From Thermocaproicibacter sp036260805 (GTDB lineage Bacteria > Bacillota > Clostridia > Oscillospirales > Acutalibacteraceae): DNA of 64,000 nt. The first letter of the stretch is position 1. Each line of letters begins with the position of its first letter. This document shows, in pieces, positions 7,391-16,400 of this stretch. The stretch lies in contig DATALZ010000016.1 of the NCBI GenBank assembly GCA_036260805.1, positions 1 through 64,000 of the forward strand. The letters are read 5' to 3'. Made by a program: the position numbers and the translations under genes. A model generated the notes under the pieces. It did no database searches and was not told the DNA's origin. It saw nothing but the letters and a program-made list of their open reading frames with translations.

Positions 7391-8262
7391 TGTCAGCCTC
7401 CGCGAGCAGGTCCCGAATGTAAGCAAAGTCATTCAAGTAGCTGTTGTATTTAGACGAGCCACGGAGAAAAATGCGCGCCAGCTCACGGTCGATCTCATAC
7501 AAATAACCCATATTCCCATTGCCATCTCTATCAAATGGAGAGTACTTTACATTGCACAGGCGAAGAATATCGTCAAGAAACATGCTCGTTTTGACAGGAT
7601 TTTTAATGGGAATATAATCGCAATCAACTCTGCGGCCATCCTGGCCCCACATGTCCTCTGTGTGCAATTCATTTGGTTGATTTGCACTTATAACACTCGC
7701 CGCGTGCCGTGCTGACTGCTTGTATGTATCCGTTATAGCCATGCAGAATAATATCACCCTGACGCACATCTAATAGCCGGTCCCAATGGTGGAACGTATT
7801 CCCGGCTTTATTTGATATTGGAGCCCAAATATATCCGCCGCGAGATTCGCGATCATAAGTGTTGCCTTGGAAAACAAAGAAGGTCATGCGCTTACCAGGG
7901 ATACGCTCCTGTTTGGCAACGACTTTTTTCGGAGAAATAGATCTCACTGGTTTCTTAGCAGCAGTTTCGGCTGTACGCTGAGCTTCCATGCGTGCTTGGG
8001 CGTCTTCGGCACGTTGCTTTGCTTCTTCAGCGACGCGCTTTTCTGCATCTTCCAACGCCTTAGCATCTGCAATCTCCTGCAGAATGGCAGCCTGTACAGC
8101 CGGTTCCTCGGCCTGAAGGAACTTTGTAAACGTATTCGGGCTAGGATATGAAAACTTGCTTGTCCTTATAGCAAACTCAACGATGATATATCTGTCATCT
8201 TGAGTTACAACCGTGCCTACTCCAAGCATTTTATGTTTTACTTTTTTATTCAGCAAATCCAT
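7383..8262 (-). pseudogene. EVE/PUA-like domain protein, split by a one-base frameshift
   Basis: Starting at the ATG at 8262 (AGGAG upstream), the frame encodes an N-terminal module (MDLLNKKVKHKMLGVGTVV), an Ala/Glu-rich coiled coil, then an EVE-like domain (GGYIWAPISNKAG, HHWDRLLDVRQGDIILH). It ends early after ECYKCKSTK. The adjacent frame continues seamlessly with NQPNELHTEDMW and a conserved-looking tail (KYSPFDRDGNGNMGYL) to 7383. One extra A in the AAA near 7675 accounts for it; repaired, the protein has 292 residues. EVE-type domains bind modified bases and often sit by restriction genes. The cause may be real decay, a sequencing error or programmed frameshifting. It lies 16 nt after hsdM. 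Confidence 0.75.
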
Positions 8263-8278
8263 ACGAACACTCCTATTA

Positions 8279-9781
8279 TCAATGCAAGTCGCTTTTTGCA
8301 AGCCGCGCCTGAAGCTCACTGAAACTTTCTAGCGCGGACTGCAAGTTTTCTATGATGTCCGCCGCCAGTTCATCAGGGGCTGGAAGGCTGTCTAAATCCG
8401 CCAGCGACTTATCTTTGATCCAAAAAATGTCGAGGCTGGTTTTATCTCGAGACAGAATCTCCTGTACATCAAACCTGCGGAAACGTCCATCCGGATTTTC
8501 TTCTGACCATGTTTCTGCCCGGCTGTGGCGGTTCACCGGATTATAGCAACGGACGAAATCATCTAGATCGGCATCTTTCATGGGATGCTGCTTCAATGTA
8601 AAATGAATATTGGTGCGAAAGTCATAGATCCACACTTCTTTTGTCTGCATCTCCGCACTGGCGGGACGCTTATCAAAAAACAACACATTGGCCTTAACAC
8701 CAGGCTTATAGAATATGCCTGTCGGCAAACGGAGTATGGTGTGAAGGTCGGAGGTCTCCAGTAATTTCTTGCGGACGGTTTCTCCGGCGCCACCTTCAAA
8801 CAAAACGTTATCCGGCACGACGACCGCAGCTTTACCCGTGGCTTTTAAAATCGTGTTAATGTGTTGGACGAAGTTCAATTGCTTGTTGGAACTGGTTGTC
8901 CAGAAATCCTGGCGGTTATATACAAGGTCCTCTTCCTCCTGCTCACCCTCTTCATTAGTAAAGGTGATAGCGGATTTTTTGCCAAAGGGAGGATTGGTGA
9001 GCACATAATCCACACGGTAACCGGGGTCGGTCAAAAGTGCGTCGCCAAGAGTGATTGGCACGGTCCCGTAAATATCTCCGATATTATGTAGATACAGATT
9101 CATCAGCGCCGTTTTGAAAGTGGCAGAGACGATCTCGTTACCATAGAAGGTCGAACTTTTGAGAAATTCCTTTTGCTCACGGTCAAGTGTATAATTCTTC
9201 GGGTCCGCAATGAAAGACTGTGCTGCGAGGAAGAATCCGCCGCTGCCGCAGCAAGGGTCCGCGATGGTTTTCATAGGTTCCGGTCGAAGGCACCTAACCA
9301 TTGTGCGGATGAGCGGACGGGGCGTGAAATACTGCCCGGCACCGCTCTTGACGTCCTCCGCGTTTTTCTGAAGCAAACCCTCATAGATTTCGCCCTTGAC
9401 ATCAGAGGACATGGCCACCCATGTTTCTGTGTCGATCATCTGCACGATACGATAGAGAATGGCGACGTTGGCGATCTTATTCACAGCGCCTTTAAAGATT
9501 TTACCGAGGATGCCGACCTGTTCGCCCAGCTTCTCCAGCGTGGCTTTGTACTGCTCTTCCAGCTCTGCACCCTTGAGGGTATTCATATCTGTCCACGTGT
9601 ATCCGGCAGGGATGCCTGTTTCGCGCTTGTACGGTGGCTTGGAATACTCATTGGACATCTTCAGAAAAATCAGATAGGTAAGCTGCTCCAGATAATCGCC
9701 GTAGGATACACCATCGTCGCGGAGAGGATTACACATTCCCCAGACCTTGGAGACGATTGTGGATGTATTGTCTTCGCTCAT
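8279..9781 (-). CDS. hsdM: Type I restriction-modification DNA methyltransferase subunit M
   Basis: 500 residues. N-terminal helical HsdM domain, then a Rossmann N6-adenine methyltransferase: SAM-binding DPCCGSGGF at 175-183 and catalytic NPPF at 263-266, plus the conserved GQYFTPRPLI (149-158). It methylates adenine in the bipartite site chosen by HsdS; M2S modifies and R2M2S cuts unmodified DNA. Its start overlaps the hsdS stop (9778-9781), so it is translationally coupled. The order R-S-M is less common than R-M-S. All motifs are intact. Confidence 0.96.
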   Translation of the reverse strand: MSEDNTSTIVSKVWGMCNPLRDDGVSYGDYLEQLTYLIFLKMSNEYSKPPYKRETGIPAGYTWTDMNTLKGAELEEQYKATLEKLGEQVGILGKIFKGAVNKIANVAILYRIVQMIDTETWVAMSSDVKGEIYEGLLQKNAEDVKSGAGQYFTPRPLIRTMVRCLRPEPMKTIADPCCGSGGFFLAAQSFIADPKNYTLDREQKEFLKSSTFYGNEIVSATFKTALMNLYLHNIGDIYGTVPITLGDALLTDPGYRVDYVLTNPPFGKKSAITFTNEEGEQEEEDLVYNRQDFWTTSSNKQLNFVQHINTILKATGKAAVVVPDNVLFEGGAGETVRKKLLETSDLHTILRLPTGIFYKPGVKANVLFFDKRPASAEMQTKEVWIYDFRTNIHFTLKQHPMKDADLDDFVRCYNPVNRHSRAETWSEENPDGRFRRFDVQEILSRDKTSLDIFWIKDKSLADLDSLPAPDELAADIIENLQSALESFSELQARLAKSDLH

Positions 9782-10989
9782 TGTGTAAGCCCTCCTTCAA
9801 ATGCCTGTTTCAATATGCTCTGCCGCATGGCGTTGGCCTGGGCAAGAGCGGTGTTTACGGTCTGTTCGATGCTGTCGCAGACAGATAAGCGGGATTCAAT
9901 CATCTGCACAATGACATCTTGTATTCTGATATTTGGTATAGGAATGTTGAATTTTTTAATGTCACCCACATTTATATGCGGGGATGCAGAACCACCAATA
10001 TTCTCCGATATTACACTGCTCAAGTACGGTGAATTTAAGTAATGCATGAGGAATCTGCTATTTACACTTGAACATGTTCTTAACAGCATCATGCGCTGTC
10101 CCAAGCATACTTCAAGTCTATCCGGAATGATACAGGCTAATCCCAAAATTGCTCCTTCACGGCTGTATAACACATCTCCGGGTTTTGGCCGCAATCGTGT
10201 AGTTCTATCGTCAAAGGTATCCTGAGATACATAATTTGGCTCAGTTAAGTCTAAATATCCTCGCCGAAAATTTGTGGTTCTAAGGCATAATTTTCCGCTG
10301 CTTGTCCATTTCGGAGTTGAATGAGGGCAATCAACAATAACATCACAAATACCGTCAATGTTTTTTTCTTGAACGCCTTTTTTTATACACGTTTCAAACG
10401 CCTCTTTCAGCACAGCCTGCCGATACACTGCCAACTGTTTTTTAATGGTTCGCAGCGTTTCTACACTCTTGTCCAAAGCAGAGGTTAATTCTTCTATTTG
10501 AAATACAATTTTTGCCTGCACATTAATTGGAGGAACAATTACATCTATTGATTTTAAAACAGTCAGACTTATGTTTTTCTGTGTACCACCTTTCCCCATA
10601 GAAATCAATTTTGATTTCATTATAGTCAAATAATAGAACATATATTTTGTGGTCACACCACGAAGTTCCTTAGCAAATGCTATTGCTTGATTAGTGCAAC
10701 ATTCAATACCTGTAATTCCAAGCTTTCCAATGCTACCATACATAGCAACCATGAGTGTACCAGGTGGAATCATTTTTGCATTGCTGTTTTTCAAACCTAA
10801 TTTTGTAATTTTACTCTGTGATTCTGTTACTATTCTGTCGTTCAAATCACCAATTATTAGCCATGGAATTTTACCACCAGAATAGTATGCACTTTGGGTT
10901 GCTTTTGGAGTTCCACCGGACCCCCATGTGACAACCTCTGGCATGGGCTTTATCGTCCATCCATCTGGCAAATCTTTTGATTTTGTCAT
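9778..10989 (-). CDS. hsdS: Type I restriction-modification specificity subunit S
   Basis: 403 residues with two target-recognition halves: the first from about residue 8 (PDGWTIKPMPEVVTWGSGGT, then KIPWLIIGDLND) to the helical spacer with QIEELTSALDKSVETLRTIK, the second from about 210 to 400 ending in the matching spacer (VNTALAQANAMRQSILKQAF). Each half reads half of the bipartite DNA site. It begins directly after the hsdR stop and overlaps hsdM by 4 nt. The recognition domains are more AT-rich than hsdM or hsdR, as expected from rapid exchange. The target sequence cannot be predicted from the protein. Confidence 0.94.
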   Translation of the reverse strand: MTKSKDLPDGWTIKPMPEVVTWGSGGTPKATQSAYYSGGKIPWLIIGDLNDRIVTESQSKITKLGLKNSNAKMIPPGTLMVAMYGSIGKLGITGIECCTNQAIAFAKELRGVTTKYMFYYLTIMKSKLISMGKGGTQKNISLTVLKSIDVIVPPINVQAKIVFQIEELTSALDKSVETLRTIKKQLAVYRQAVLKEAFETCIKKGVQEKNIDGICDVIVDCPHSTPKWTSSGKLCLRTTNFRRGYLDLTEPNYVSQDTFDDRTTRLRPKPGDVLYSREGAILGLACIIPDRLEVCLGQRMMLLRTCSSVNSRFLMHYLNSPYLSSVISENIGGSASPHINVGDIKKFNIPIPNIRIQDVIVQMIESRLSVCDSIEQTVNTALAQANAMRQSILKQAFEGGLTQ

Positions 10990-13728
10990 TTACGCCACCA
11001 ATTTCTCATTCATTTCCTGTAATACTTTTCTGTAATTATCTCCAAACACATCATAAAAGCCAAGCAGACCACCCTTGTGGTCAAACGGAGTCAAATCCAA
11101 ATCTTCCGGCAGGATACTAAGGGATGTAGCAATGTGGTCTTTTATCAGTCGCAACCAATCCATCTGTTCATCCGTGAAATGCACGGCACCTGCATTCTGT
11201 TTCAAAGTCCATTGCATGAAGTTATAGTTCACCTTGTCTGCAAACGGAGCGAGGTTATCGGAATATCCCATCTCAAAACGAATGATGGAAATCAGGTCGG
11301 TCAATTGCGCCATCGTGCCACGCTTAACCTTGTCCGGCTTTTTGATGGCATAGCAATCCCATAGCCGCTCTACAGTCACACCTTTGGCCTTCAGCTTTTC
11401 ATACAACGCTTTCAACTGTTCAATTGCCATCGGGCGGTCTTGATACTTCTGGTCATAAATAATCCGCAGAGCGAGAATTTCGTCCTTGTTGTCCTCGATA
11501 AACTGATGAAATACTGAAATCACTCGATCCGCGTTCTCCTCCTGCTGTGCATCAAACCCGGCAAATAGGACACTGTCCATATTCACATTATCAATAAGCT
11601 GATCATGACTACGGCGAACGTTTTCTATGTACTCGCGCACCTCCAGCTTGTGGAAAGGTGCAACAGCATCCACGATCAGAGCTTTCTGAGCTGCCTGCAT
11701 CTGCTCCGCATCTGGCTCGGCCTCACCAGTGTCTGCTCGTGCTTTGTCCCGAATGATATCCTCATCGAACGCGTTCAGCAAATTTTCGGCCACGTCCCCG
11801 GCAGAAGCGCCGACCTTAGCTTCAAATTGCTTTCGTTCCGCTGGCGTCATCTGACTGTTTAGCCTAATAATGCGGTTTGCAAGTGAGGTTAGTGTATCCG
11901 AGTTCTTGGCTCCGAGCGCCACATTCATCATAAGTTCTTTCATACTGACAGTTGGCTTGCGTTCCAGCGGCCTTGTATCTGATTTTTTCGATTTGGTGAC
12001 ACCCACCGCATCCACTATCACAAAATGGTCTTTGTTTTCCGTAGCGGATGGTGTGACCTTCTGTAGGTCGTCTTTACTGAGGGTACGGGTGCCGCGCCCT
12101 TTCATCTGCTCAAAATAATTTTTGCTGCGCACATCGCGCATAAAGATCAGGCACTCGATAGGTTTAACATCCGTTCCGGTTGCGATCATGTCCACGGTGA
12201 CCGCAATACGTGGATTATAGTCGTTCCGGAAGGAACTTAGAACGGATTCCGGGTCTTGTGCCGCATAAGTGATCTTTCGGCAAAACTCGTTGCCCTTGCC
12301 AAATTCCTCTCGGACGATTTGGATAATGTCGTCTGCATGGCTGTCGGTCTTTGCAAAAATCAGGGTTTTCGGCACTTCTTTTCTGTGCGGAAACAGCGTT
12401 GTAAACAGGTTTTCCTTAAAGGAGCGGATGACTGTTCGTATCTGGCTAGGGTTTACAATGTCCTTGTCGAGCTGTGTTGGTGCATAGTCGACATTCTCGT
12501 CCATCTGCTTCCAGCGTTTTTCTCTTGATAGTCGGTCACGGTATTCGATGACCTGCTTCATCAGATGGGCACCTGTTTTACTGACCTGCGTTTCAATCAG
12601 GAAAACATCCTCACCAACATTGACATTATCGATAATTGCCTGTTCGCGAGGATATTCGCTGACAATATTTTCGTTGAAAAATGCAAAGGTGCGACTGTCT
12701 GGCGTGGCAGTCAGGCCGATAATAAACGCATCAAAGTAGCTTAGCACCTGGCTCCACACGTTATAAATCGAACGGTGACATTCATCCACGATGATGCAGT
12801 CAAAGAATTCCGGTGGGTACTTTTCGTTATATACGACCTCTTTCGGAGCCTTGCTGTCTGCTGTGACAAGCTCATTAAAGGGCGTCTCCTCTGCACCCTC
12901 GTCCAAGTCCTCACCCTTAAGGATGGAGTACATACGCTGGATGGTGCAAATACAGATTTGAACATCGGGCGGAATATAGGATGTCTTTAGCCTGCGGACG
13001 CCATATAACTGTGAAAAAGAACGCGGGTCGTCATTAGGCGTGTAAGCGAGAAACTCTCGTTCTGCCTGCTCACCTAGTCCTCTGGTATCCACCAGAAACA
13101 AAATGCGATTCATTTTACCGTATTTTAGCAAACGATAAGCGGCAGTAATCGCGGTAAAGGTTTTGCCTGCACCTGTGGCCATTTGAACCAGCGCCTTGGG
13201 CCTGTTCTCGGCAAAAGAAGTATCAAGATTATTAATCGCAGCAATTTGGCACTTGCGCAAGCCGATAACATCCAGCGGTGGAAACCGCTTCATATTATTG
13301 CGGACGGTGTCCGGCTGTTCGAGAAGTGCCTTGATCGTTTCAGGCCGATGGAATGAGAAGACCGTCCGGGAACGATAATTTATATCATCATAATCAGTAA
13401 AACGTACAAGTTTGTCTGTGGATTCATACGCAAAGCGGATGCGATAGTTGTTTGTCACCCATTTAAATGTACTATTTGCATAACGGGCAGACTGTCCTTC
13501 AACTGTAGTGATGTTTTCCCCGGCTTCAGTCTTTTTCGCTTCTACGACGCCGACTGGGACTCCTTCTACAAAAATGGCATAATCAACTGGCCCAGTGCTG
13601 GTCGGAAACTCCCGTACAGCAACACCGAGCGCGGATGAGAAGTTTATCGTCCGGGTATCTTGAACGATCCAACCAGATTGTATAAGTTTGGCATCAATCG
13701 CAACGCGCGCTCTTTCCTCAGGTGTCAT
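10990..13728 (-). CDS. hsdR: Type I restriction endonuclease subunit R
   Basis: 912 residues. The N-terminal PD-(D/E)XK nuclease is visible as Asp49 and GVVEAKK (Glu63, Lys65). A superfamily 2 translocase follows: Walker A MATGAGKT (to 190), DECH at 315-318, LTATPDS, and the C-terminal motor lobe with MKGRGTRT. It loops DNA by ATP-driven translocation and cuts unmodified DNA far from the site. The ATG at 13728 has AAGGAGG upstream. It is first in the run hsdR-hsdS-hsdM-EVE-like-Nudix-HTH. No lesion is seen. Confidence 0.96.
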   Translation of the reverse strand: MTPEERARVAIDAKLIQSGWIVQDTRTINFSSALGVAVREFPTSTGPVDYAIFVEGVPVGVVEAKKTEAGENITTVEGQSARYANSTFKWVTNNYRIRFAYESTDKLVRFTDYDDINYRSRTVFSFHRPETIKALLEQPDTVRNNMKRFPPLDVIGLRKCQIAAINNLDTSFAENRPKALVQMATGAGKTFTAITAAYRLLKYGKMNRILFLVDTRGLGEQAEREFLAYTPNDDPRSFSQLYGVRRLKTSYIPPDVQICICTIQRMYSILKGEDLDEGAEETPFNELVTADSKAPKEVVYNEKYPPEFFDCIIVDECHRSIYNVWSQVLSYFDAFIIGLTATPDSRTFAFFNENIVSEYPREQAIIDNVNVGEDVFLIETQVSKTGAHLMKQVIEYRDRLSREKRWKQMDENVDYAPTQLDKDIVNPSQIRTVIRSFKENLFTTLFPHRKEVPKTLIFAKTDSHADDIIQIVREEFGKGNEFCRKITYAAQDPESVLSSFRNDYNPRIAVTVDMIATGTDVKPIECLIFMRDVRSKNYFEQMKGRGTRTLSKDDLQKVTPSATENKDHFVIVDAVGVTKSKKSDTRPLERKPTVSMKELMMNVALGAKNSDTLTSLANRIIRLNSQMTPAERKQFEAKVGASAGDVAENLLNAFDEDIIRDKARADTGEAEPDAEQMQAAQKALIVDAVAPFHKLEVREYIENVRRSHDQLIDNVNMDSVLFAGFDAQQEENADRVISVFHQFIEDNKDEILALRIIYDQKYQDRPMAIEQLKALYEKLKAKGVTVERLWDCYAIKKPDKVKRGTMAQLTDLISIIRFEMGYSDNLAPFADKVNYNFMQWTLKQNAGAVHFTDEQMDWLRLIKDHIATSLSILPEDLDLTPFDHKGGLLGFYDVFGDNYRKVLQEMNEKLVA

Positions 13729-13766
13729 TATTGACGCTCCTCCTTCTACTTCTCATAGTCCGACCA

Positions 13767-13979
13767 TCATTGAGCCAGATACTGCTCGTTCACCTCAAAT
13801 GATATAGAGTTCTTTTCACAGAATGCCTTTATTTTTTTAAGGGCATCATAGCGTGGTTTGGCTTTACTCATTTCCCATCTGTTTACCGTTGAAAAGGAGA
13901 CACCAATTTCCTTTGCAAAAGCAGCCTGACTAAGAAGCACTGTCATCCTGATTTCTTTTACCGCTTTTCCAAATTCCAT
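13767..13979 (-). CDS. Small XRE-family HTH regulator upstream of hsdR
   Basis: 70 residues, essentially one Cro/CI helix-turn-helix (AVKEIRMTVLLSQAAFAKEI, then VSFSTVNRWEMSKAKPRYDA). The start at 13979 has AAGGAG nine bases upstream; the ATG at 13988 lies directly against that site and is less likely. It sits 38 nt before hsdR and has a good promoter, so it is the first gene of the restriction operon. Such leading regulators often time expression of restriction relative to modification (C-protein logic); that role is inferred. Confidence 0.82.
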   Translation of the reverse strand: MEFGKAVKEIRMTVLLSQAAFAKEIGVSFSTVNRWEMSKAKPRYDALKKIKAFCEKNSISFEVNEQYLAQ

Positions 13980-14019
13980 GCTCACCATCTCCTTACCTGT
14001 TGTGCAAACTTATATTGTT

Positions 14020-14048
14020 ATTATAGCGTTTCTATCCGGCATCTACAA
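14020..14048 (-). promoter_or_regulatory. Promoter of the HTH-hsdRSM operon
   Basis: Minus strand TTGTAG, 17-bp spacer, TATAAT. About 40 nt upstream of the HTH gene. From here to mobC (14049-14302) I find no gene; a relaxase would be expected there but only unrelated, partly GC-rich sequence is present. Confidence 0.75.
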
Positions 14049-14302
14049 CGAATTAGTTCGAATTATTACAAATAATAACCCTTTCGTTACTTTTCTGGTG
14101 ATAGCCAAGGCCATTTTATAGCTCCATTGGATGTTGGAGAGCGACTTCGTTAAAATCGCTATTTTGGCTCAAGTAATATCTGTAAATTACTTACCCCGCC
14201 GGCAACGGCTATCTCTTTTGTGAAAAAATTGGGAATCCAAAAAGCGGCGCGCCGAACTGCGCCGGGTCAGTCAATCTCGAGTGGTTCAGCATGTGCTGTT
14301 TT

Positions 14303-14635
14303 TCATAATTTAACCCGCCATTGGTCGATTACTTTATCCAGCTTAAAAAAAATCCTATTCGTCTCAGCCCAAAACTCATTGACCTTCGGCATGGACACTT
14401 CACCATAGGTGTTTGCCACTTTGGCTATCTGATTCAAATTATTTCCGATCCGATTAAAGGCATTGATAAGTTCCTGTAGTTCTGAAAAATCCATATGGAT
14501 GATGTATCCGCCTAACGCCATCTTGCGGAGATAGGCACTTTTGTTTTTGATTCCCGCCACCTGCATCTTCTTATTTAAAAACTCGACTTCTTTCGCAGTG
14601 AGGAAAAACTTTTCCTGAACATTTCTCGTTCTCAT
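14303..14635 (-). CDS. mobC: MobC-type relaxosome accessory protein
   Basis: 110 residues matching the MobC family: VQEKFFLTAKEVEFLNKKMQ, then NKSAYLRKMALGGYI and the hallmark NRIGNNLNQIAKVANTYGEV. MobC binds near oriT and helps the relaxase open the strands during mobilization. In intact elements a relaxase gene normally follows at once; here nothing relaxase-like lies between the stop and the hsd operon promoter, so mobilization by this element alone is unlikely. Candidate oriT palindromes lie just upstream (14674-14715). Confidence 0.85.
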   Translation of the reverse strand: MRTRNVQEKFFLTAKEVEFLNKKMQVAGIKNKSAYLRKMALGGYIIHMDFSELQELINAFNRIGNNLNQIAKVANTYGEVSMPKVNEFWAETNRIFFKLDKVIDQWRVKL

Positions 14636-14673
14636 GATTTCCAGCGTCCTTTCAGTTTTCGGCTTGAGAGGTA

Positions 14674-14715
14674 TTAGGGAAAATCCCTAAAATTAGCAAA
14701 TGTGTACACACTTGC
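14674..14715. other. Candidate oriT: two palindromes upstream of mobC
   Basis: TTAGGGA-AAA-TCCCTAA (14674-14690) is a perfect inverted repeat. Six bases on, GCAAATGTGTACACACTTGC (14696-14715) is a 20-bp palindrome with one imperfect pair. Paired short inverted repeats upstream of mobC are where oriT usually lies. No nic-site consensus is proven. Confidence 0.4.
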
Positions 14716-14837
14716 AGTGCTCGCCAGTAGGGGAAGTCATATTCCTATTGAAAGGTTCAATTTGCATTTTGGGCATAACTTTAGAGAAGGAAAATATTAA
14801 GAACACTCATACCGATAGTTTCGCGTAATGGGCTAAA

Positions 14838-14932
14838 TCAAGAACGCAACACCGCAAAGAGTACTGTTAAAACCAGCAAGGTTGCAGCCTTGAGACGTGT
14901 TTCCCGGGTACATTGCGGTGTTGCGTTCTTGA
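14838..14932. repeat. 20-bp perfect inverted repeat around a 55-nt structured loop
   Basis: Arms at 14838-14857 and 14913-14932 are exact reverse complements (TCAAGAACGCAACACCGCAA on the left). The loop contains its own small hairpin, CAAGG/CCTTG. It begins 5 nt after the stop of the ATPase pseudogene. It could be a structured RNA or terminator of that operon, or a DNA site for replication or transfer. No poly-U of normal length follows. Confidence 0.6.
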
Positions 14933-14937
14933 AATGA

Positions 14938-16031
14938 TTACTTTAGACTCCAGTGCCAACCTGTTCCAACGCGAATGGATTTAATTCCAAGCTCTTGCTT
15001 CACATTTTCCAGCGTTCTTTTTGAAATTCCCTCCTGCTTCCCTTTAACAAAAATCTCATTTGCAGGGTAAGTACGGTTTTCCTCCAAAAGAGTTTTCAGG
15101 AGATTTTCTGCCTTAAGTTTTTTGTCTCCGGATGAAATTCCGCTCAACAGCTCGTCAGCAGAAATGTCATAGTTTCCGATCCATTCAAAACCGTTTTCAC
15201 TCAGTTTGAATGCGACGGTATCCCCTTCCGGGCCGAGATTATTTTTTATATGTACAATGGCACGAATGCTCGGATTATCCGGGACTCGGCCAACAAGAAG
15301 GACACTGCGAGCTATTGCAAAGAAGTCGATCGAGCCAATCCCACGGTAGGCTGCTTTTGCGCCACTTCCCTTGTTCATATGGCCAATTAAAATAATCGCG
15401 CAGCCGGTCCTTTCAGCAAGATCCCCTATCCTCTTTGTCACTTTCCTTGTCTCATTAGCACGGTTGATGTCAACCTTATCTCCCAAAAATGCCTGGATGG
15501 GATCGAGAATCAAGAGCTTTGCATGAGTTTCATTCACTGCCTGTTCGAGTCGGCTATCCTGCATACTCAGAGGCCGGTCACTGTCGTCAATTACCAGAAT
15601 TTTTGAACAGTCAGCGTTGGCATCTTCCAACCGCGGTTTAATTGTATCGGAAAGGCCATCCTCGGCCGTCTGATAGATAATATTAAATGGTTCTTTTACT
15701 TCATTGCTCCCAAAACATTACCGTTGGAAAGCTCTGCAGCCAAATGCAAGGCAAATGTGTTTTTTCCCTCTCCCGGATCACCTTGAACAATGGTCAGCTT
15801 TCCGAATGGAATATACGGATACCAAAGCCAGTTGATTTCTTCCCGCTGCACCGTATCCATTCTTATGATTTTCAGCTCTTGCCTTTTTTGTTCTAACACT
15901 ACGTTAACCCTCCGATTTGCAGCTTGCAAACGGAAACCCTCTGTGTTATCATAAAAATGTAAATTTGCTTTTATCACAAAGGGAAGTTCTTGTATTTCGC
16001 AGATACAAGAACTTTTCTTTTTCCGGTGCAA
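14938..16031 (-). pseudogene. RepA/AAA_25-type ATPase of a mobilizable element, frameshifted
   Basis: The upstream part ends LTIVQGDPGEGKNTFALHLA (Walker A with Asn after the Lys where Thr is usual) and stops at GAMK. In the adjacent frame it continues EPFNIIYQTAEDGLSDTIKP, then Walker B LLILDPIQAFLGDK, an arginine-finger-like GHMNKGSGAKAAYRG and a C-terminal winged-helix-like region, to 14938. One missing base near 15694 explains the break. This RecA-fold family (RepA-like helicases) travels with mobC and integrase genes in clostridial mobilizable elements. The true N-terminus is unclear: TTG at 16031 has no good ribosome site and ATG at 15860 is an alternative. Both the frameshift and Walker A change suggest loss of function. 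Confidence 0.8.
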
Positions 16032-16037
16032 GTACCA

Positions 16038-16400
16038 TTATTGTTTCTCCATCGTATAACCGACTGGTCGGATTTCTATATTTTTCTCTTGGGTTATAAC
16101 AAGCATTAATTGTTCCAACAGTGCTTTACAATCGCACAGCAAAGTGGAAAATTCTTCGTTTTCATTGCAAGATATGGCCTCTATCGTTTCTCTCAGTCTT
16201 CTCAGTTCTAAGCTTAGACGATCGCTTTGATATTTTCCAACTGCAATATAGATTTCTTGATGGAGAAGGGACTCAATGAAATATTGACCTTTTGGCATTC
16301 CACTAACTATGATTCTGGCTTCCAACTGACGTCGCTCTTCCGGCGACATGCGGAAACAGATTGTTTGATTTCGTCTTCTGTTTTTATCTAATCCGCTCAT
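16038..16400 (-). CDS. RHH-like mobilization-associated protein
   Basis: 120 residues. The N-terminal half (RRRNQTICFRMSPEERRQLE, then GMPKGQYFIESLL) has the strand-helix-helix pattern of ribbon-helix-helix DNA-binding proteins seen beside integrases and RepA-like ATPases in mobilizable elements; the C-terminal half is helical and acidic. Its start overlaps the integrase stop and it ends 6 nt before the ATPase frame, so the genes form one operon. Function inferred: relaxosome or copy control. Confidence 0.65.
   Translation of the reverse strand: MSGLDKNRRRNQTICFRMSPEERRQLEARIIVSGMPKGQYFIESLLHQEIYIAVGKYQSDRLSLELRRLRETIEAISCNENEEFSTLLCDCKALLEQLMLVITQEKNIEIRPVGYTMEKQ

Noticed and set aside
9173..10042. 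Open frame of 289 codons on the plus strand
   Set aside because: It lies wholly antisense to hsdM and hsdS, has no ribosome site and no recognisable domain; hsdM and hsdS are certain.
14240..14285. Clustered rare restriction sites (GGCGCGCC and CTCGAG) suggesting engineered DNA
   Set aside because: Two sites in a short GC-rich patch can occur by chance and nothing else looks like a vector.
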